Shown piece after piece: positions 53,483-63,700 of a DNA stretch of 64,000 nucleotides. The notes beneath the pieces are model-generated. The model was not told where the DNA came from and ran no database searches. It saw only the letters and a program-made list of their open reading frames with translations. The position numbers were made by a program, and so were the translations under genes. This stretch comes from Bombella mellum. GTDB lineage: Bacteria; Pseudomonadota; Alphaproteobacteria; Acetobacterales; Acetobacteraceae. The stretch is from assembly GCF_014048465.1 (NCBI RefSeq), contig NZ_PDLY01000001.1, forward strand, positions 248,001 through 312,000, in the 5' to 3' direction. Each line of letters begins with the position of its first letter. Position 1 is the first letter of the stretch.

Positions 53483-54371
53483 GGGTGGTTTCCTCCTCGT
53501 CTCCGGCAAGCCAGGCTTCGCAGGCTGCCCTGGCCAGTGTACGCACGCGCCCGATATAGGAGGCACGTTCCGAAACGGAAATGACCCCCCGGGCATCCAG
53601 CAGGTTGAACAGATGGGAGGCTTTCAGGCACTGGTCATAGGCGGGCTGGGCCACGCCAGCCTCGGAGAGGCGGATGGATTCAGCCTCGGCCGCCCGGAAC
53701 TGGGCAAGGAGCATGTCCGTATCGGCCAGCTCGAAATTGTGCCGTGAATAGTCCCGCTCGGCCCGGAGGAAGACATCCCCATAGGTAAGGCCCCGGCCAT
53801 TGAAGTCGAGGTCATAGACATTCTCGACACCCTGCACATACATAGCCAGACGCTCCAGCCCGTAGGTCAGCTCGGTGGAGGGAACGACGGTCGGGATGCC
53901 GCCAACCTGCTGGAAGTAGGTGAACTGCGTGACCTCCATGCCGTCGCACCAGACTTCCCAGCCCAGCCCCCAGGCCCCGATGGTGGGGTTCTCCCAGTCA
54001 TCCTCCACGAAGCGGATGTCGTGCTTCTCGGGGTCGATCCCGATGGCCTGGTAGCTTTCCAGCAGCAGGTCCTGGCTTTCCTGCGGGGTGGGCTTGAGCA
54101 GCACCTGATACTGGTAATAATGCTGCAGGCGGTTCGGGTTCTCGCCATAACGGCCGTCGGACGGGCGGCGGCAGGGCTGCACGTAGGCGGCAGCCCACGG
54201 CTTGCGGCCCAGTGCCCGCAGGGTCGTGTGTGGGGACAGCGTACCTGCACCAAGCTCGGTATCGTAGGGCTGGAGAATGGCGCAGCCCTTCTGGGACCAG
54301 AACTGATGAAGGCGCAGGATCAGATCCTGAAAGCAGGGGGGCCGGGATGTGGACAATTCACTAGGCTCCAT
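53475..54371 (-). CDS. glyQ: Glycine-tRNA ligase alpha subunit
   Basis: Catalytic subunit of the glycyl-tRNA synthetase. The sequence carries [38 protein letters not shown] and [17 protein letters not shown], all strongly conserved in class II GlyQ. The length of 298 residues is full. It is the first gene of glyQ-glyS. A 283-base gap upstream separates it from the divergent DUF2076 gene. Confidence 0.97.
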   Translation of the reverse strand: MEPSELSTSRPPCFQDLILRLHQFWSQKGCAILQPYDTELGAGTLSPHTTLRALGRKPWAAAYVQPCRRPSDGRYGENPNRLQHYYQYQVLLKPTPQESQDLLLESYQAIGIDPEKHDIRFVEDDWENPTIGAWGLGWEVWCDGMEVTQFTYFQQVGGIPTVVPSTELTYGLERLAMYVQGVENVYDLDFNGRGLTYGDVFLRAERDYSRHNFELADTDMLLAQFRAAEAESIRLSEAGVAQPAYDQCLKASHLFNLLDARGVISVSERASYIGRVRTLARAACEAWLAGDEEETTHG

Positions 54372-54654
54372 TAACGTGAAGATGGCGTCACATTACAGGA
54401 TGACCGGCCCGATCACCAGCGGGCAGGGGGCAGAGAGTGACGGGGAGGCCGCCTGATGATGGGCAGTTCCTAAAAAACCTGTCATGATGGGCCTATTCTG
54501 CGGGGATGACCCTGCATGAGGTGGCGGAGGTCTTGCGGGTCTCGTGGAGCTGTATCATATCTTGGGGGACCAATGAGGCAGCACCACCCGATGACATGCC
54601 CGGCCGAGGCCGGACAGGGAGGTCTGCGGAGCAGTTGTGAAGGACAGCACGCCC

Positions 54655-55449
54655 ATGAACTCGGAAGAACGTGATCTCATAAGCCGTTTTGTCGCCCGTG
54701 TCGGCGGAGGCGTGGGACTGCCGAACGGCCAGAGTCCGGCTTCCCTGCCGCCGATTGATCCGGAGGCGGACCGTTTCATTGCCGAGAATTTCCAGCGTTT
54801 CCCGGAGGCCCGCTACCGCATCACGCAGCTTGCCGTCGTGCAGGAGGCCGCCCTTTCACAGGCGCAGGCCCGCATCCGGGACCTGGAGTTCCAGCTCCAG
54901 CAGGCGAGGGGGCAGATTGCCCAGCTCCAGCAGCAGGCCAGCCAGTCGGGACAGCAGGGCAGCGGCCAGTCCGGCGGGTTCTTCTCCGGGCTGTTCGGCC
55001 GTGGGGCTGCGGCGGCACCTCCGCCCCGTGGATCTTCCCTTCCGCCGGGCTGGGGGCCAGCCTCCGGTGCGGCTGCGCCTGAGATGGGGCGGAGCTATGC
55101 GCCGCCGCCGGGCTATCAGCCGGGCATGTTCGCACGGTCAGGCTCCGGTTTTCTGGGGTCGGCCCTGTCCACGGCGGCTGGTGTGGCCGGTGGCATGATG
55201 GCGGCCCATGCTCTGGAAGGGCTGTTCTCCGGCGAGCATGGCCATGCCCATGAAGGGACTGGCGATGGTGACGGTTTTGGTGGCGAGACGACCATCATCA
55301 ACAATTATGGTGACAGTCATTCCGATCCTTTCGCAGGAAGTGGAGTGGATGCGCCGGGCTTTTCTCCGCAGGATTTCGGGCCGCAGGAAGCTCCGGTCGA
55401 TAATGGTGGCGATTTTGGCGGCAGTTCCGACCGGGATGATTTCTTCTGA
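54655..55449 (+). CDS. DUF2076-family protein
   Basis: Family of unknown function. The N-terminal domain (MNSEERDLISRFVARVGG to about residue 90) matches DUF2076, with a helical Gln-rich segment (FQLQQARGQIAQLQQQ). The middle is Pro/Gly-rich. A hydrophobic segment with Gly-Ala repeats (SALSTAAGVAGGMMAAHAL) near residue 180 may be membrane-associated. The C-terminal 60 residues are acidic and Gly-rich, ending DDFF. ATG 54655 fits the family start and follows AAGGA; a GTG at 54637 is an alternative. Confidence 0.82.
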   Translation: MNSEERDLISRFVARVGGGVGLPNGQSPASLPPIDPEADRFIAENFQRFPEARYRITQLAVVQEAALSQAQARIRDLEFQLQQARGQIAQLQQQASQSGQQGSGQSGGFFSGLFGRGAAAAPPPRGSSLPPGWGPASGAAAPEMGRSYAPPPGYQPGMFARSGSGFLGSALSTAAGVAGGMMAAHALEGLFSGEHGHAHEGTGDGDGFGGETTIINNYGDSHSDPFAGSGVDAPGFSPQDFGPQEAPVDNGGDFGGSSDRDDFF

Positions 55450-55473
55450 GACTGTCTGACATATGATGTCGGG

Positions 55474-55496
55474 GGCAGGGCGGCTGTCGCCCTGCC
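55474..55496 (+). terminator. Hairpin after the DUF2076 gene
   Basis: A perfect 9-bp GC-rich stem (55474-55482 with 55488-55496) with a 5-base loop, 25 bases after the stop. No full T-run follows. Confidence 0.5.
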
Positions 55497-55587
55497 TGTC
55501 GTTCATGCAGCATCCCGGCCATGATGGCCCCGCAGTGCAGGGCGGGATGTGTCGTTCAGGGGCCTGACAGGGACAGGACACACATTT

Positions 55588-57201
55588 ATGGAACACGCTC
55601 CCCAGACCGCACTCGGGCCTGATGTCAGCGAGGCCGACTCTTCTCTGCCGGATCAGACCCTGTATGACGTTGCGGCTGTGGAGGACGTGAAGGAAGGCGA
55701 GGTGCTTTCCATCATCCTCAAGGAGCGTCCCATTGCGCTGGTCCGTGTGGGTGGGGAGGTCCATGCCCTGGGCGGGCGGTGCCCGCACAAGGGGGCTCCC
55801 CTGCGGGGACGTCTTCACTGTTACAGCAAGGTGCATGGGGACGTGATCGTCTGCCCGTGGCACAAGGCCCTGTTTGGCGTGCGTGATGGCAGGGTGAAGG
55901 AACCCGTCGCCTTTTCGTCCCTGCCGGTCTATCCCGTCAGGCTTGTCGAGGGGCGGGTGCTGGTCGGGGTGAATGCCACGAGACTCTCTCCGGCTGCCAG
56001 ACACATGAAGGACCGGTCGGTTCTCGTGCTGGGTGGCGGGGCGGCTGCCGCCAGTGCCATCTATACCCTGCGGGAAGAAGGGTTCGGGGGCAGCATCGTC
56101 CTGATCGGTGATGAGAGTTCGCCGCCTTATGACCGTCCGTCTCTCAGCAAGGGCATCTTTCTGGGAGGGCCTGACAAGGTGCAGCCGCCCCTCCTGCTGA
56201 ATGAGACATTCTTTGCCCATCACGAAATCACCCGTGTGCAGGGCACCGTGACGTCGCTGGACTGCGAGACAAGACGGGTCCAGCTGGAGGATGGCCGGGA
56301 TTACAGTGCCGACCATGTGCTGATTGCGACGGGAGGCCGCCCCATGAAGCCGGACCTTCCCGGCATTGATCTCAAGGGGGTGATGACCCTGCATGACGTT
56401 CGTGACGCCCGGCAGATATCGCAGGGAATCACGGGGGATCAGGCCGTGGTCCTGATAGGCTGTGGCCTGACGACGCTGGAGCTTGCCTCCGCCCTGCGTC
56501 AGAAAGGGGCCGGTGTGACGGTCATTGCGCCGGAGCAGGTCATCCCCATGGAAGCCCAGTGGGGCCGGGAGGTGGGCCGCATCCTGCTGCGCCTGCATAC
56601 CGACAATGGCGTGGCGTTCGTGACGGACTGTTCGGTCGTCAGCATCTATGGAAAGGACAGGGTGGAAGGCGTGGAGCTGGCCGACGGCATGAAGCTGCCC
56701 TGCACCCATGTGCTGGTGTCCATCGGCAATGAGCCGTGCCGTGGGTTTCTGCCGGATGATGTCGGAACGGCTCCGGAGAGTGGCACGACCGGCATCGTCG
56801 TGGATGACGACATGAAGGTCATGCCGGGCATATACGCCGCCGGTGATGTTGCCACCTTCCGCCATGATGGAACCTTCTACCGCATAGAACATTGGCGGCA
56901 GGCCCAGATCGAGGGACGTGCCGCTGCCCGCAGCATTCTTGGCCTGCCCCGTCAGCCCATGCCGATGCCGTGGTACTGGACGCAGCAGTTTGGCAAGAAG
57001 CTGGAATATATGGGGTGGGGTGAATCATTCGACAGGGTTCTGATCGAGGGTGATCTGGGCGGGTTCGATTTCATGGCCGCCTACATGAAGGATCAGAGGG
57101 TGGTGGCTCTGGTGTCGGCCGGGCGGTCTTCGGCGATGGCCCGTGCCGCCGTGGATTTTGAGGGGTTCGTGGCCAGGGAGGTTCGGACCGTCATCGTGTG
57201 A
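55588..57201 (+). CDS. Rieske-type FAD-dependent oxidoreductase (AIF-like)
   Basis: Flavoprotein with an N-terminal Rieske [2Fe-2S] domain: CPHKGAPL and CPWHKALF supply the two Cys and two His. The flavin part carries VLVLGGGAAAASAIYTL (FAD), VLIATGGRPMKPDLPG, VVLIGCGLTTLELA (NAD(P)H) and IYAAGDVATF. The C-terminal AIF-like dimer domain follows. The length is 537 residues from ATG 55588. Relatives act as ferredoxin or rubredoxin reductases or in redox defence; the partner here is unknown. A terminator follows the gene. Confidence 0.88.
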   Translation: MEHAPQTALGPDVSEADSSLPDQTLYDVAAVEDVKEGEVLSIILKERPIALVRVGGEVHALGGRCPHKGAPLRGRLHCYSKVHGDVIVCPWHKALFGVRDGRVKEPVAFSSLPVYPVRLVEGRVLVGVNATRLSPAARHMKDRSVLVLGGGAAAASAIYTLREEGFGGSIVLIGDESSPPYDRPSLSKGIFLGGPDKVQPPLLLNETFFAHHEITRVQGTVTSLDCETRRVQLEDGRDYSADHVLIATGGRPMKPDLPGIDLKGVMTLHDVRDARQISQGITGDQAVVLIGCGLTTLELASALRQKGAGVTVIAPEQVIPMEAQWGREVGRILLRLHTDNGVAFVTDCSVVSIYGKDRVEGVELADGMKLPCTHVLVSIGNEPCRGFLPDDVGTAPESGTTGIVVDDDMKVMPGIYAAGDVATFRHDGTFYRIEHWRQAQIEGRAAARSILGLPRQPMPMPWYWTQQFGKKLEYMGWGESFDRVLIEGDLGGFDFMAAYMKDQRVVALVSAGRSSAMARAAVDFEGFVAREVRTVIV

Positions 57202-57248
57202 GGGATGTCTTTTGTGGGCGGTCTTCTGCCCTGTCAGTCATGTGAATG

Positions 57249-57274
57249 TGGGGCCTGTAATGGCCCCATTTTTT
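57249..57274 (+). terminator. Rho-independent terminator after the Rieske oxidoreductase
   Basis: A perfect 7-bp stem (57249-57255 with 57262-57268), a 6-base loop and six T residues. Confidence 0.83.
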
Positions 57275-57493
57275 ATGGTGTGTCCGTGAGAGGGACATGT
57301 GGACACACAGACGTGATGAAATGAGGGTGCTGCAGATATTCAGGTAAATTTTTCAGAATTTCATGATCATTATCCGTATATTTTTCGTTTTTCATTTATT
57401 TATATTTGTCGCTCCTTAATCATTTAAAAAAATTATTAATTACCGCCCGAACTCAGTGATGTTAAGAGGAGTTCTCATCTATTCTGATCCATC

Positions 57494-58459
57494 ATGTATT
57501 GCGGACCCATGTGTGACAACATTCTCTCCCGGACAGCGGAGCCCATCTTTCATCAGGACTGGTGGCTGACCATAGCCAGCCGTCAGAAATTTTCTTCCGT
57601 GGACATAGAGATGGGAGGGAAGGTCGTGTCCCGGTTTCCGTTCGTGCGGAAAAAGTCCCTCGGGTCCTATGTGATCAGGATGCCGAAATATACCCGGACA
57701 CTGGGCCCGTATCTTTCCCTGCCAAAGTCCAAGACGTTCCGGTATGAGCAGAATATCCGGCATGTCGTGGAGAAGACGATAGCGGGGCTGCCCAAGCATC
57801 ACGGGGTTCATTTCTTTCTGGACCCGGAAAATGATACCTCCTTCGCTTTCAGGCTGGCCGGGTTCCGTGTCGTCCAGGATTTCACCTTCCGTATCCCGCC
57901 GGAAAAACCGCTTGAAACGGTCTGGCAGGACTGTGACCAGAAAACGCGCAATCTCATCCGGACGGCCAGCAGGAAACTGTCCGTCCGGCAGGTGGGGGAT
58001 GTGGAGCCGTTCATCGCTCTGGCCAGGCGGGAACAGCCATACAGCCATCACGATTTCCCATTGCTGAAAGCCCTGTTCATGGAGGCGTACAGACGGGATC
58101 AGGCCATTGCCCTGTATGCGTACGATCAGGATGACCTCGTCTCGGCTGCGCTGCTCATCTGGGATGACAGGACACTCTATTACTGGCAGTCCGTCCGGTC
58201 GCACAGCTCACGGGTTCCGGGCATGAACATGCTGCTGATCTGGAAGGCCATTGAACAGGCCAAGGAACGGAACCTGACTTTCGACTTTGACGGATTCGGT
58301 TCCGTCCGTACGGCGAAGATGCTGGCCAGTTTCGGGCAGAAGCCCGTCACGCGGTCGGAGATCCGCTTCGGCACGCCCTCATATCATGTGAAGCGTTACA
58401 TCATTGATCTGGTCAAACGGCACGTGCTCAGAAAATACAGATGCTATGACCTGTACTGA
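57494..58459 (+). CDS. FemAB/GNAT-fold acyltransferase-like protein
   Basis: The 321-residue protein has the look of FemAB-like or BioF2-like acetyltransferase proteins: IFHQDWWLTIAS at the start, NLIRTASRKLSV (the Lys/Arg-rich loop near residue 155), and YWQSVRSHSSRVPGMNMLLIWKAIE followed by LTFDFDGFGS, the acetyl-CoA fold region. Relatives transfer amino acids or acyl groups to peptidoglycan or exopolysaccharide. The upstream 290 bases are AT-rich while the gene is high GC, so a promoter probably lies there. The acceptor is unknown. The first ATG at 57494 is used; no strong ribosome site is seen. Confidence 0.7.
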   Translation: MYCGPMCDNILSRTAEPIFHQDWWLTIASRQKFSSVDIEMGGKVVSRFPFVRKKSLGSYVIRMPKYTRTLGPYLSLPKSKTFRYEQNIRHVVEKTIAGLPKHHGVHFFLDPENDTSFAFRLAGFRVVQDFTFRIPPEKPLETVWQDCDQKTRNLIRTASRKLSVRQVGDVEPFIALARREQPYSHHDFPLLKALFMEAYRRDQAIALYAYDQDDLVSAALLIWDDRTLYYWQSVRSHSSRVPGMNMLLIWKAIEQAKERNLTFDFDGFGSVRTAKMLASFGQKPVTRSEIRFGTPSYHVKRYIIDLVKRHVLRKYRCYDLY

Positions 58460-58655
58460 AGGCAGTGCCGGGAGCGGGTGCCCACGCCGACCGGCTGCTG
58501 ATTAGGATTGGCTTTTCCACCATGATTGGGGTAGGAAACGGCCTTGTGAGGAGAGCTGCGTTCAGGGCGTGGCCGCCATTCCATGCAGCGGGTCGGAGCG
58601 GCAGGTGCAGCCTGTGGTGAGCCGGACCATGACGAGATTGACGAGGTTTGAATTC

Positions 58656-60476
58656 ATGCATCAGTACCGTACCCATTTCTGTAACGCCCTGCGTGCTGAT
58701 GATGCAGGCAGGACCGTACGGCTGTCGGGCTGGATTCACAGCAAGCGTGACCATGGCGGGCTGCTTTTCATCGACCTGCGGGACAATTATGGCGTGACGC
58801 AGATCGTCGTTCCGTCCGAAGGGGCACTGCTGGAACAGGCCGAGCGTCTGCGGGTGGAGAGCGTCATCACCGTGACGGGTGAGGTCGTGGTGCGTGAGGA
58901 TGGACAGCGGAATCCCGCCCTGCCAACGGGTGATGTGGAGGTCCGGGCCAGTGGGATTGACGTGCAGTCTCGGGCGGAGGTTCTGCCCTTCCAGGTGGCC
59001 GGGCAGGAGAACTACCCTGAGGATCTGCGCCTGAAATACCGTTACATCGACCTGCGCCGGGAGAAGATGCACCGCAACATCATGCTGCGCAGCCAGGTCA
59101 TCACCAGCCTGCGCCGCCGTATGGTCGAGCAGGGCTTCACGGAATTCCAGACCCCCATCCTGACGGCATCCTCCCCGGAAGGCGCACGGGACTTCCTCGT
59201 TCCGGCCCGTCTGCATCCCGGCAAGTTTTATGCCCTGCCGCAGGCTCCGCAGCAGTTCAAGCAGCTGGCGATGGTGGCCGGGTTCGACCGTTATTTCCAG
59301 ATCGCCCCCTGCTTCCGTGACGAGGCCTCCCGTGCGGACCGCAGCCCCGGCGAGTTCTACCAGCTTGATTTCGAGATGTCCTTCGCCACGCAGGAAGACA
59401 TCTTCAGCGTGCTGGAGCCGGTTCTGGCTGGCGTGTTCAACGAATTCACGCCGGAAGGCTGGAAGATCACGGACGGGGCATTCCCCCGCATCCCGTATGC
59501 TGATGCGATGCGGGATTACGGGTCCGACAAGCCTGACCTCCGCAACCCGCTCATCATCAGGGACGTGACGGAGCAGTTTGCTGACTCCGGCTTCGGTCTG
59601 TTCGCCCGCATTGCAGCCTCCGGTGGCCGTGTGCGTGCCATCCCGGCACCGGGTGCGGGCAGCCGTCCCCGGGCGTTCTTCGACAAGCTCAACAGCTGGG
59701 CACGGGATCAGGGGGCCGGGGGCCTCGGTTACATCATCTTTGATGAGGAAGGTGGCAAGGGGCCGATCGCCAAGAACCTGGAAGCTGACCGTGTCGAGAA
59801 AATCCGTGAAATCTGCGGCCTGAAGGCCGGTGATGCGGTCTTCTTTGCAGCGGGCAAGGGGGACGAGGTCGTCAAGTTTTCCGGCGTGGTGCGGACGAAG
59901 GTGGCGACCGATCTGGATATCATCGAGAAGAACGCCTTCCGCTTCTGCTGGGTCGTGGACTTCCCGATGTATGAGCGCAACGAGGAAACGGGCGAGATCG
60001 ACTTCTCCCACAATCCGTTCTCCATGCCGCAGGGCGGTCTGGAAGCCCTGAACACGCAGGACCCGCTGACCATCAAGGCCTATCAGTATGACATCGTCTG
60101 TAACGGTGTGGAGCTGTCTTCCGGTGCCGTGCGTAACCACCTGCCGGACGTGATGCTGCGAGCCTTCGAGATCGCCGGTTATGGCCCGGATGTGGTGGAG
60201 GCCCGCTTTGGCGGGATGCTCAATGCGTTCCGTTATGGTGCCCCGCCGCATGGTGGTGCCGCGCCGGGTGTGGACCGTATCGTCATGCTGCTGGCCGATG
60301 AGCCGAACATCCGTGAGGTCATTCTCTTCCCGCTGAACCAGAGCGGTGAGGACCTGATGATGGAAGCTCCGGCTCCGGTCGAGCCAGCCCGCCTGAAGGA
60401 GCTTTCCCTCAAGCTGGACCTGCCCAAGCCGAAGCCTGCCGCTGGTGGCAGCAAGGCCCAGGAAAAGCAGGGCTGA
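58656..60476 (+). CDS. aspS: Aspartate-tRNA ligase
   Basis: Charges tRNA-Asp. The anticodon-binding OB domain opens with [23 protein letters not shown]. Class II motif 2 is in [24 protein letters not shown], and motif 3 in [15 protein letters not shown] bacterial-type GAD insert lies between. The length of 606 residues is normal. ATG 58656 is chosen since the homology begins at [12 protein letters not shown]; the frame runs 29 codons further upstream. Many alphaproteobacterial AspRS are non-discriminating and also charge tRNA-Asn; that cannot be judged here. Confidence 0.97.
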   Translation: MHQYRTHFCNALRADDAGRTVRLSGWIHSKRDHGGLLFIDLRDNYGVTQIVVPSEGALLEQAERLRVESVITVTGEVVVREDGQRNPALPTGDVEVRASGIDVQSRAEVLPFQVAGQENYPEDLRLKYRYIDLRREKMHRNIMLRSQVITSLRRRMVEQGFTEFQTPILTASSPEGARDFLVPARLHPGKFYALPQAPQQFKQLAMVAGFDRYFQIAPCFRDEASRADRSPGEFYQLDFEMSFATQEDIFSVLEPVLAGVFNEFTPEGWKITDGAFPRIPYADAMRDYGSDKPDLRNPLIIRDVTEQFADSGFGLFARIAASGGRVRAIPAPGAGSRPRAFFDKLNSWARDQGAGGLGYIIFDEEGGKGPIAKNLEADRVEKIREICGLKAGDAVFFAAGKGDEVVKFSGVVRTKVATDLDIIEKNAFRFCWVVDFPMYERNEETGEIDFSHNPFSMPQGGLEALNTQDPLTIKAYQYDIVCNGVELSSGAVRNHLPDVMLRAFEIAGYGPDVVEARFGGMLNAFRYGAPPHGGAAPGVDRIVMLLADEPNIREVILFPLNQSGEDLMMEAPAPVEPARLKELSLKLDLPKPKPAAGGSKAQEKQG

Positions 60477-60506
60477 TGTCGGCCTCCTGACCTGATGTGA
60501 AACGTG

Positions 60507-60541
60507 AAGGCCGGGGCGGTGTGATCCGCTCCGGCCTTTTT
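60507..60541 (+). terminator. Rho-independent terminator after aspS
   Basis: A 13-bp stem (60507-60519 with 60526-60538, one G-T pair), a 6-base loop and five T residues (60537-60541). It lies between converging aspS and the TonB receptor. Confidence 0.88.
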
Positions 60542-60554
60542 CGTGGTCCTCTCC

Positions 60555-62756
60555 TTACAGGGCAATGCCGATGCTGACCCGGATGGTCCGCCCCTGTCCC
60601 CATGAGACACGGGTGTTCGCTCCTGAACTGGAGATGAAATAGGCCTTGTTGGCAATGTTGTCGGCATTGAGCTGAAGGCTGGCCGTATGGCCATAAACCT
60701 GCCTGATCTTCCATGCGGCAAAAAGATCCACCGTGGCATAGCCGGGCAGCCAGAAACTGTTGCGGGCATCCCCGGGCCGCCGCCCGACATAGCGTGCTCC
60801 CGCCCCAAGACGCAGGCTGGAGTGATGCCAGGGCAGGCTGGTCTGATATGTCAGATAGCCGCCCCCCGTGTGGCGGGCCACGTTGGTGAGGAGTTTCCCC
60901 TGTGTGGCGGGAATGTCCTTCATGGTGCGGGCATAGGTGTAGGCGTAATTGGTGATGATGTTCCAGTGGCGGGTGAGGCGGCCATTGATCTCGGCCTCCA
61001 CGCCCTTGGAGCCGGCCAGCCCGGAGAGACGCTGCCGCAGGGCACCGGTGTCGGTCTGTCCGTCGGTCTGCTGGATGTTCTTCTTGTGAATGTCGTAGAG
61101 GGCGACATCCGCTGTCAGGAAGCCTTTCTGATAGCGGGCACCGACCTCAAACTGCCGGCCACTCGTGGGCTTGTACCCGCTGGTCAGCACCGTCCCGGGA
61201 GATATCTGGTTGGGATTGTAGGACTGGGAGTAATCCCAGAAAAAAGAGACATGCCTAGTGGGCTGGTAGACGACGCCAATGAAAGGGAGTGGCTTCGCAT
61301 AGGAGGAATCCGTGGCCTTGATGAAAGGCTCCCCGCCGCCATAGGCGTAATGGAACCACTGGTACCTGACACCCGGTGAAATGGTGAGTCCGTGGCCGAT
61401 ATGGATGTTGTCCTTGAAGTAGAAGGACGCACTGTTGATGCGGGTGTGAAAATAGCCGAGGCTTCTGTCATCCACTCCCGTTCTGGGGAGGCGGCCATAG
61501 ACGGGGGCCGAGGGCTGGAACCCGCCATAGGTGCTGCCGGTCAGGAAGCTTCCCTGCGTGATGCGCCGGTTCTCGTAATCGCCCCCCATGGCGATCTTGT
61601 GCGTCATGCCGAGCAGCCTGTGTTCGGAGATGATGTCCAGGGCCACGTAGCTGTTTGCACGGGTCGTGCCGGTATTGCTGCGGAAGCGGCGGCGGAGGAT
61701 GCCCGTGGTCGGGTTGTAGTCCCGTGGGTCTGCCTGCCGGTCGTGATACCTGTCCGCATTCCAGCCGCCGGTGAGACGTATTCGGTCATGCCGTGTCAGC
61801 CGGTATTCCGCGGCTCCTGCCAGCAGATGGCGTGTGCCGTAATCGGCCGTCCAGTGTTCGTCCAGCCGGTATCTGCGCCCACTGATGGGCCTGCCATTGT
61901 AGAAGAAAGCTCCCCGATCCAGCACGTTGTGATAGTCCTCCCACTGGTAGGAGAGGTCGAGCCTGAGCCGCTGATGGTCGTAGCGCAGGCTTGGGGCCAC
62001 GATCTTTTCCTTGTTCGCTCCGAAATTGCGCCAGTAATTTTCATTCCTGAAGTTCGAGATCAGGCGGAAGGTCAGTTCCCTGCTGGCTGATAGAGGGCCG
62101 CCCACATCCAGCGTTCCGGAGCCTCCACCCAGTGAGGCCCATGAGCTGTTGAGGGAGGCTGCCCAGTCCTTGCGGGGCTGTTTCGTGATGATGTTGATGA
62201 CGCCACCCGGCTCCTGCATTCCGTAGAACAGCGAGGCAGGGCCTTTCAGGATTTCGACACGTTCGGTCGTGGCGGTGGTGAAGTTGCGGCCTATGGGCAT
62301 ACGCACGCCGTCCCGCAGGATGGATCCGTCATCCGGGCCGCCGAAGCCCCGTTTCAGCAGGCTGTCCTGCGTGCCGCCAAAGCTGTTGCCGATCGTGATG
62401 CCGGGAACATATTTGGCGACGTCCTCCATGGTCTGCGGGTCCATGTCTCTGATCGTCTGATGGGTGACGACATTGGCGGTCTGCGTCTGCTGGAGGAAGG
62501 AAACGCCCGTCTTGTCGCCGATGCTGCTTTCTTCGGCCCCATAGCTGATGCGGCCATTGCCATGGACATGGATCAGTTCCTCCTTTGGTTGTCTGTGGGG
62601 AGGGGATTTCTTTTTTCTGGCGGTTTTCTGCCCGTCAGGAGCGGGGGCGGAAACGGCGGCGGCAGAGGGAGCGGGGGCCGTTTCGGCCCAGCCGGGCGTG
62701 GAGGCGCAGAGGGCAAGGGTGGAGCAGGTGAGCAGGGGACGGAGGGCTGTACGCAT
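60555..62756 (-). CDS. TonB-dependent siderophore receptor
   Basis: Outer-membrane gate for ferric siderophore uptake. A signal peptide ends near PGWA. The plug domain (about residues 80-200) has ANVVTHQTIRDMDPQTMEDVAKYVPGI and ERVEILKGPASLFYGMQEPGGVINIITK, the siderophore-receptor signature. The barrel ends with Leu after SIGIAL. The length of 733 residues is normal. The TonB-box-like stretch may be ELIHVHG near residue 60. A Fur-like box lies 19 bases before the start. It is most similar to hydroxamate-type receptors, but the ligand is uncertain. No siderophore synthesis genes are adjacent. Confidence 0.93.
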   Translation of the reverse strand: MRTALRPLLTCSTLALCASTPGWAETAPAPSAAAVSAPAPDGQKTARKKKSPPHRQPKEELIHVHGNGRISYGAEESSIGDKTGVSFLQQTQTANVVTHQTIRDMDPQTMEDVAKYVPGITIGNSFGGTQDSLLKRGFGGPDDGSILRDGVRMPIGRNFTTATTERVEILKGPASLFYGMQEPGGVINIITKQPRKDWAASLNSSWASLGGGSGTLDVGGPLSASRELTFRLISNFRNENYWRNFGANKEKIVAPSLRYDHQRLRLDLSYQWEDYHNVLDRGAFFYNGRPISGRRYRLDEHWTADYGTRHLLAGAAEYRLTRHDRIRLTGGWNADRYHDRQADPRDYNPTTGILRRRFRSNTGTTRANSYVALDIISEHRLLGMTHKIAMGGDYENRRITQGSFLTGSTYGGFQPSAPVYGRLPRTGVDDRSLGYFHTRINSASFYFKDNIHIGHGLTISPGVRYQWFHYAYGGGEPFIKATDSSYAKPLPFIGVVYQPTRHVSFFWDYSQSYNPNQISPGTVLTSGYKPTSGRQFEVGARYQKGFLTADVALYDIHKKNIQQTDGQTDTGALRQRLSGLAGSKGVEAEINGRLTRHWNIITNYAYTYARTMKDIPATQGKLLTNVARHTGGGYLTYQTSLPWHHSSLRLGAGARYVGRRPGDARNSFWLPGYATVDLFAAWKIRQVYGHTASLQLNADNIANKAYFISSSGANTRVSWGQGRTIRVSIGIAL

Positions 62757-62775
62757 GAAACCTGTTTTATGAGAG

Positions 62776-62790
62776 TGATTCTTAAAATCA
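62776..62790 (-). promoter_or_regulatory. Fur-like box upstream of the TonB receptor
   Basis: On the minus strand TGATTTTAAGAATCA matches the 7-1-7 Fur consensus at 10 of 14 positions, 19 bases before the receptor start. It shares the half-site AGAATCA with the porin-operon boxes. An AT-rich palindrome lies beside it at 62792-62805. Confidence 0.55.
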
Positions 62791-62863
62791 GTTTTAATAT
62801 TAAAATTATTTTTAAAATCAAGCCGTTTCCTTTCGCCCGCCTCTGGCGCAGTCTCGGAAAAGC

Positions 62864-63700
62864 ATGGAAAAGAGGAGCCTGTCGCAGATGTGTGCTGATG
62901 AGATCATGCCGGATTATGTGCCGGAAATTGCACCGGATATACGGGAGGAGGTCATGACTATCCTGCGTCAGATCGAGCGGGATCATGATGTTGACATCCT
63001 GTTCGCCGTGGAGAGCGGCAGCCGTGCCTGGGGCTTTCCCTCACCGGACAGTGACTACGATGTCCGCTTCATCTACCGTCACAGGCTGGACTGGTACCTG
63101 TCCCTGAAGCCGGGTCGGGACGTGATCGAGCTGCCCATTTCCGATGATCTGGACGTGAATGGCTGGGACCTGCGCAAGGCCCTGAACCTGCTGACGAAAC
63201 CCAATCCAACCCTGATGGAATGGCTGGTCAGCCCGGTGCGTTATCTGTGGCGGGAGGAAGCGGATGAGCTGGCTGCTTTTGCCAGACAGATCGAAGCTGG
63301 ACTGAGCTGCCAGCTTCATTATCTGAATCTGGGCCGCAACAGCTGGAGACGGGCGATCAGGGAGGATGGCAGCACGCATTACAAGCGGCTCTTCTATGCG
63401 CTTCGCCCGGCCATGGCCTTACGCTGGATGCGCCTGCATGAGCATGACCAGCCACCGATGAACTTTCAGGCTCTCTGTCAGGGCTGCGACCTTCCGGCGT
63501 CCGTTCTGGAACCCATCCGTGAGCTGCTGCACCTCAAGTCCAGAAGCCGGGAGCAGCAGGGCGGCCCTTCCATCCCTGCCGTGAATGAGCTGATCGAAGC
63601 CGAATTCGCCCATGCCGAGGCCATGACCCTGCCAAGGCCGGGCACGGACGTGCACGAGCAGGCCGAGGAGCTATTTCAGGAAATGATATGGAAGAGGTAG
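62864..63700 (+). CDS. RlaP-type nucleotidyltransferase (COG3541)
   Basis: Predicted DNA polymerase beta-type nucleotidyltransferase. The family motif is VESGSRAWGFPSPDSDYDVRFIY, with GS and two Asp residues as metal ligands. The middle carries the conserved LTKPNPTLMEWLVSP segment. The 278-residue length is typical of the YcgL-like COG3541 group. It is divergent from the TonB receptor by 107 bases. Its substrate is unknown; some relatives are linked to RNA repair. ATG 62864 is used; in-frame ATGs at 62888 and 62906 are alternatives. Confidence 0.85.
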   Translation: MEKRSLSQMCADEIMPDYVPEIAPDIREEVMTILRQIERDHDVDILFAVESGSRAWGFPSPDSDYDVRFIYRHRLDWYLSLKPGRDVIELPISDDLDVNGWDLRKALNLLTKPNPTLMEWLVSPVRYLWREEADELAAFARQIEAGLSCQLHYLNLGRNSWRRAIREDGSTHYKRLFYALRPAMALRWMRLHEHDQPPMNFQALCQGCDLPASVLEPIRELLHLKSRSREQQGGPSIPAVNELIEAEFAHAEAMTLPRPGTDVHEQAEELFQEMIWKR

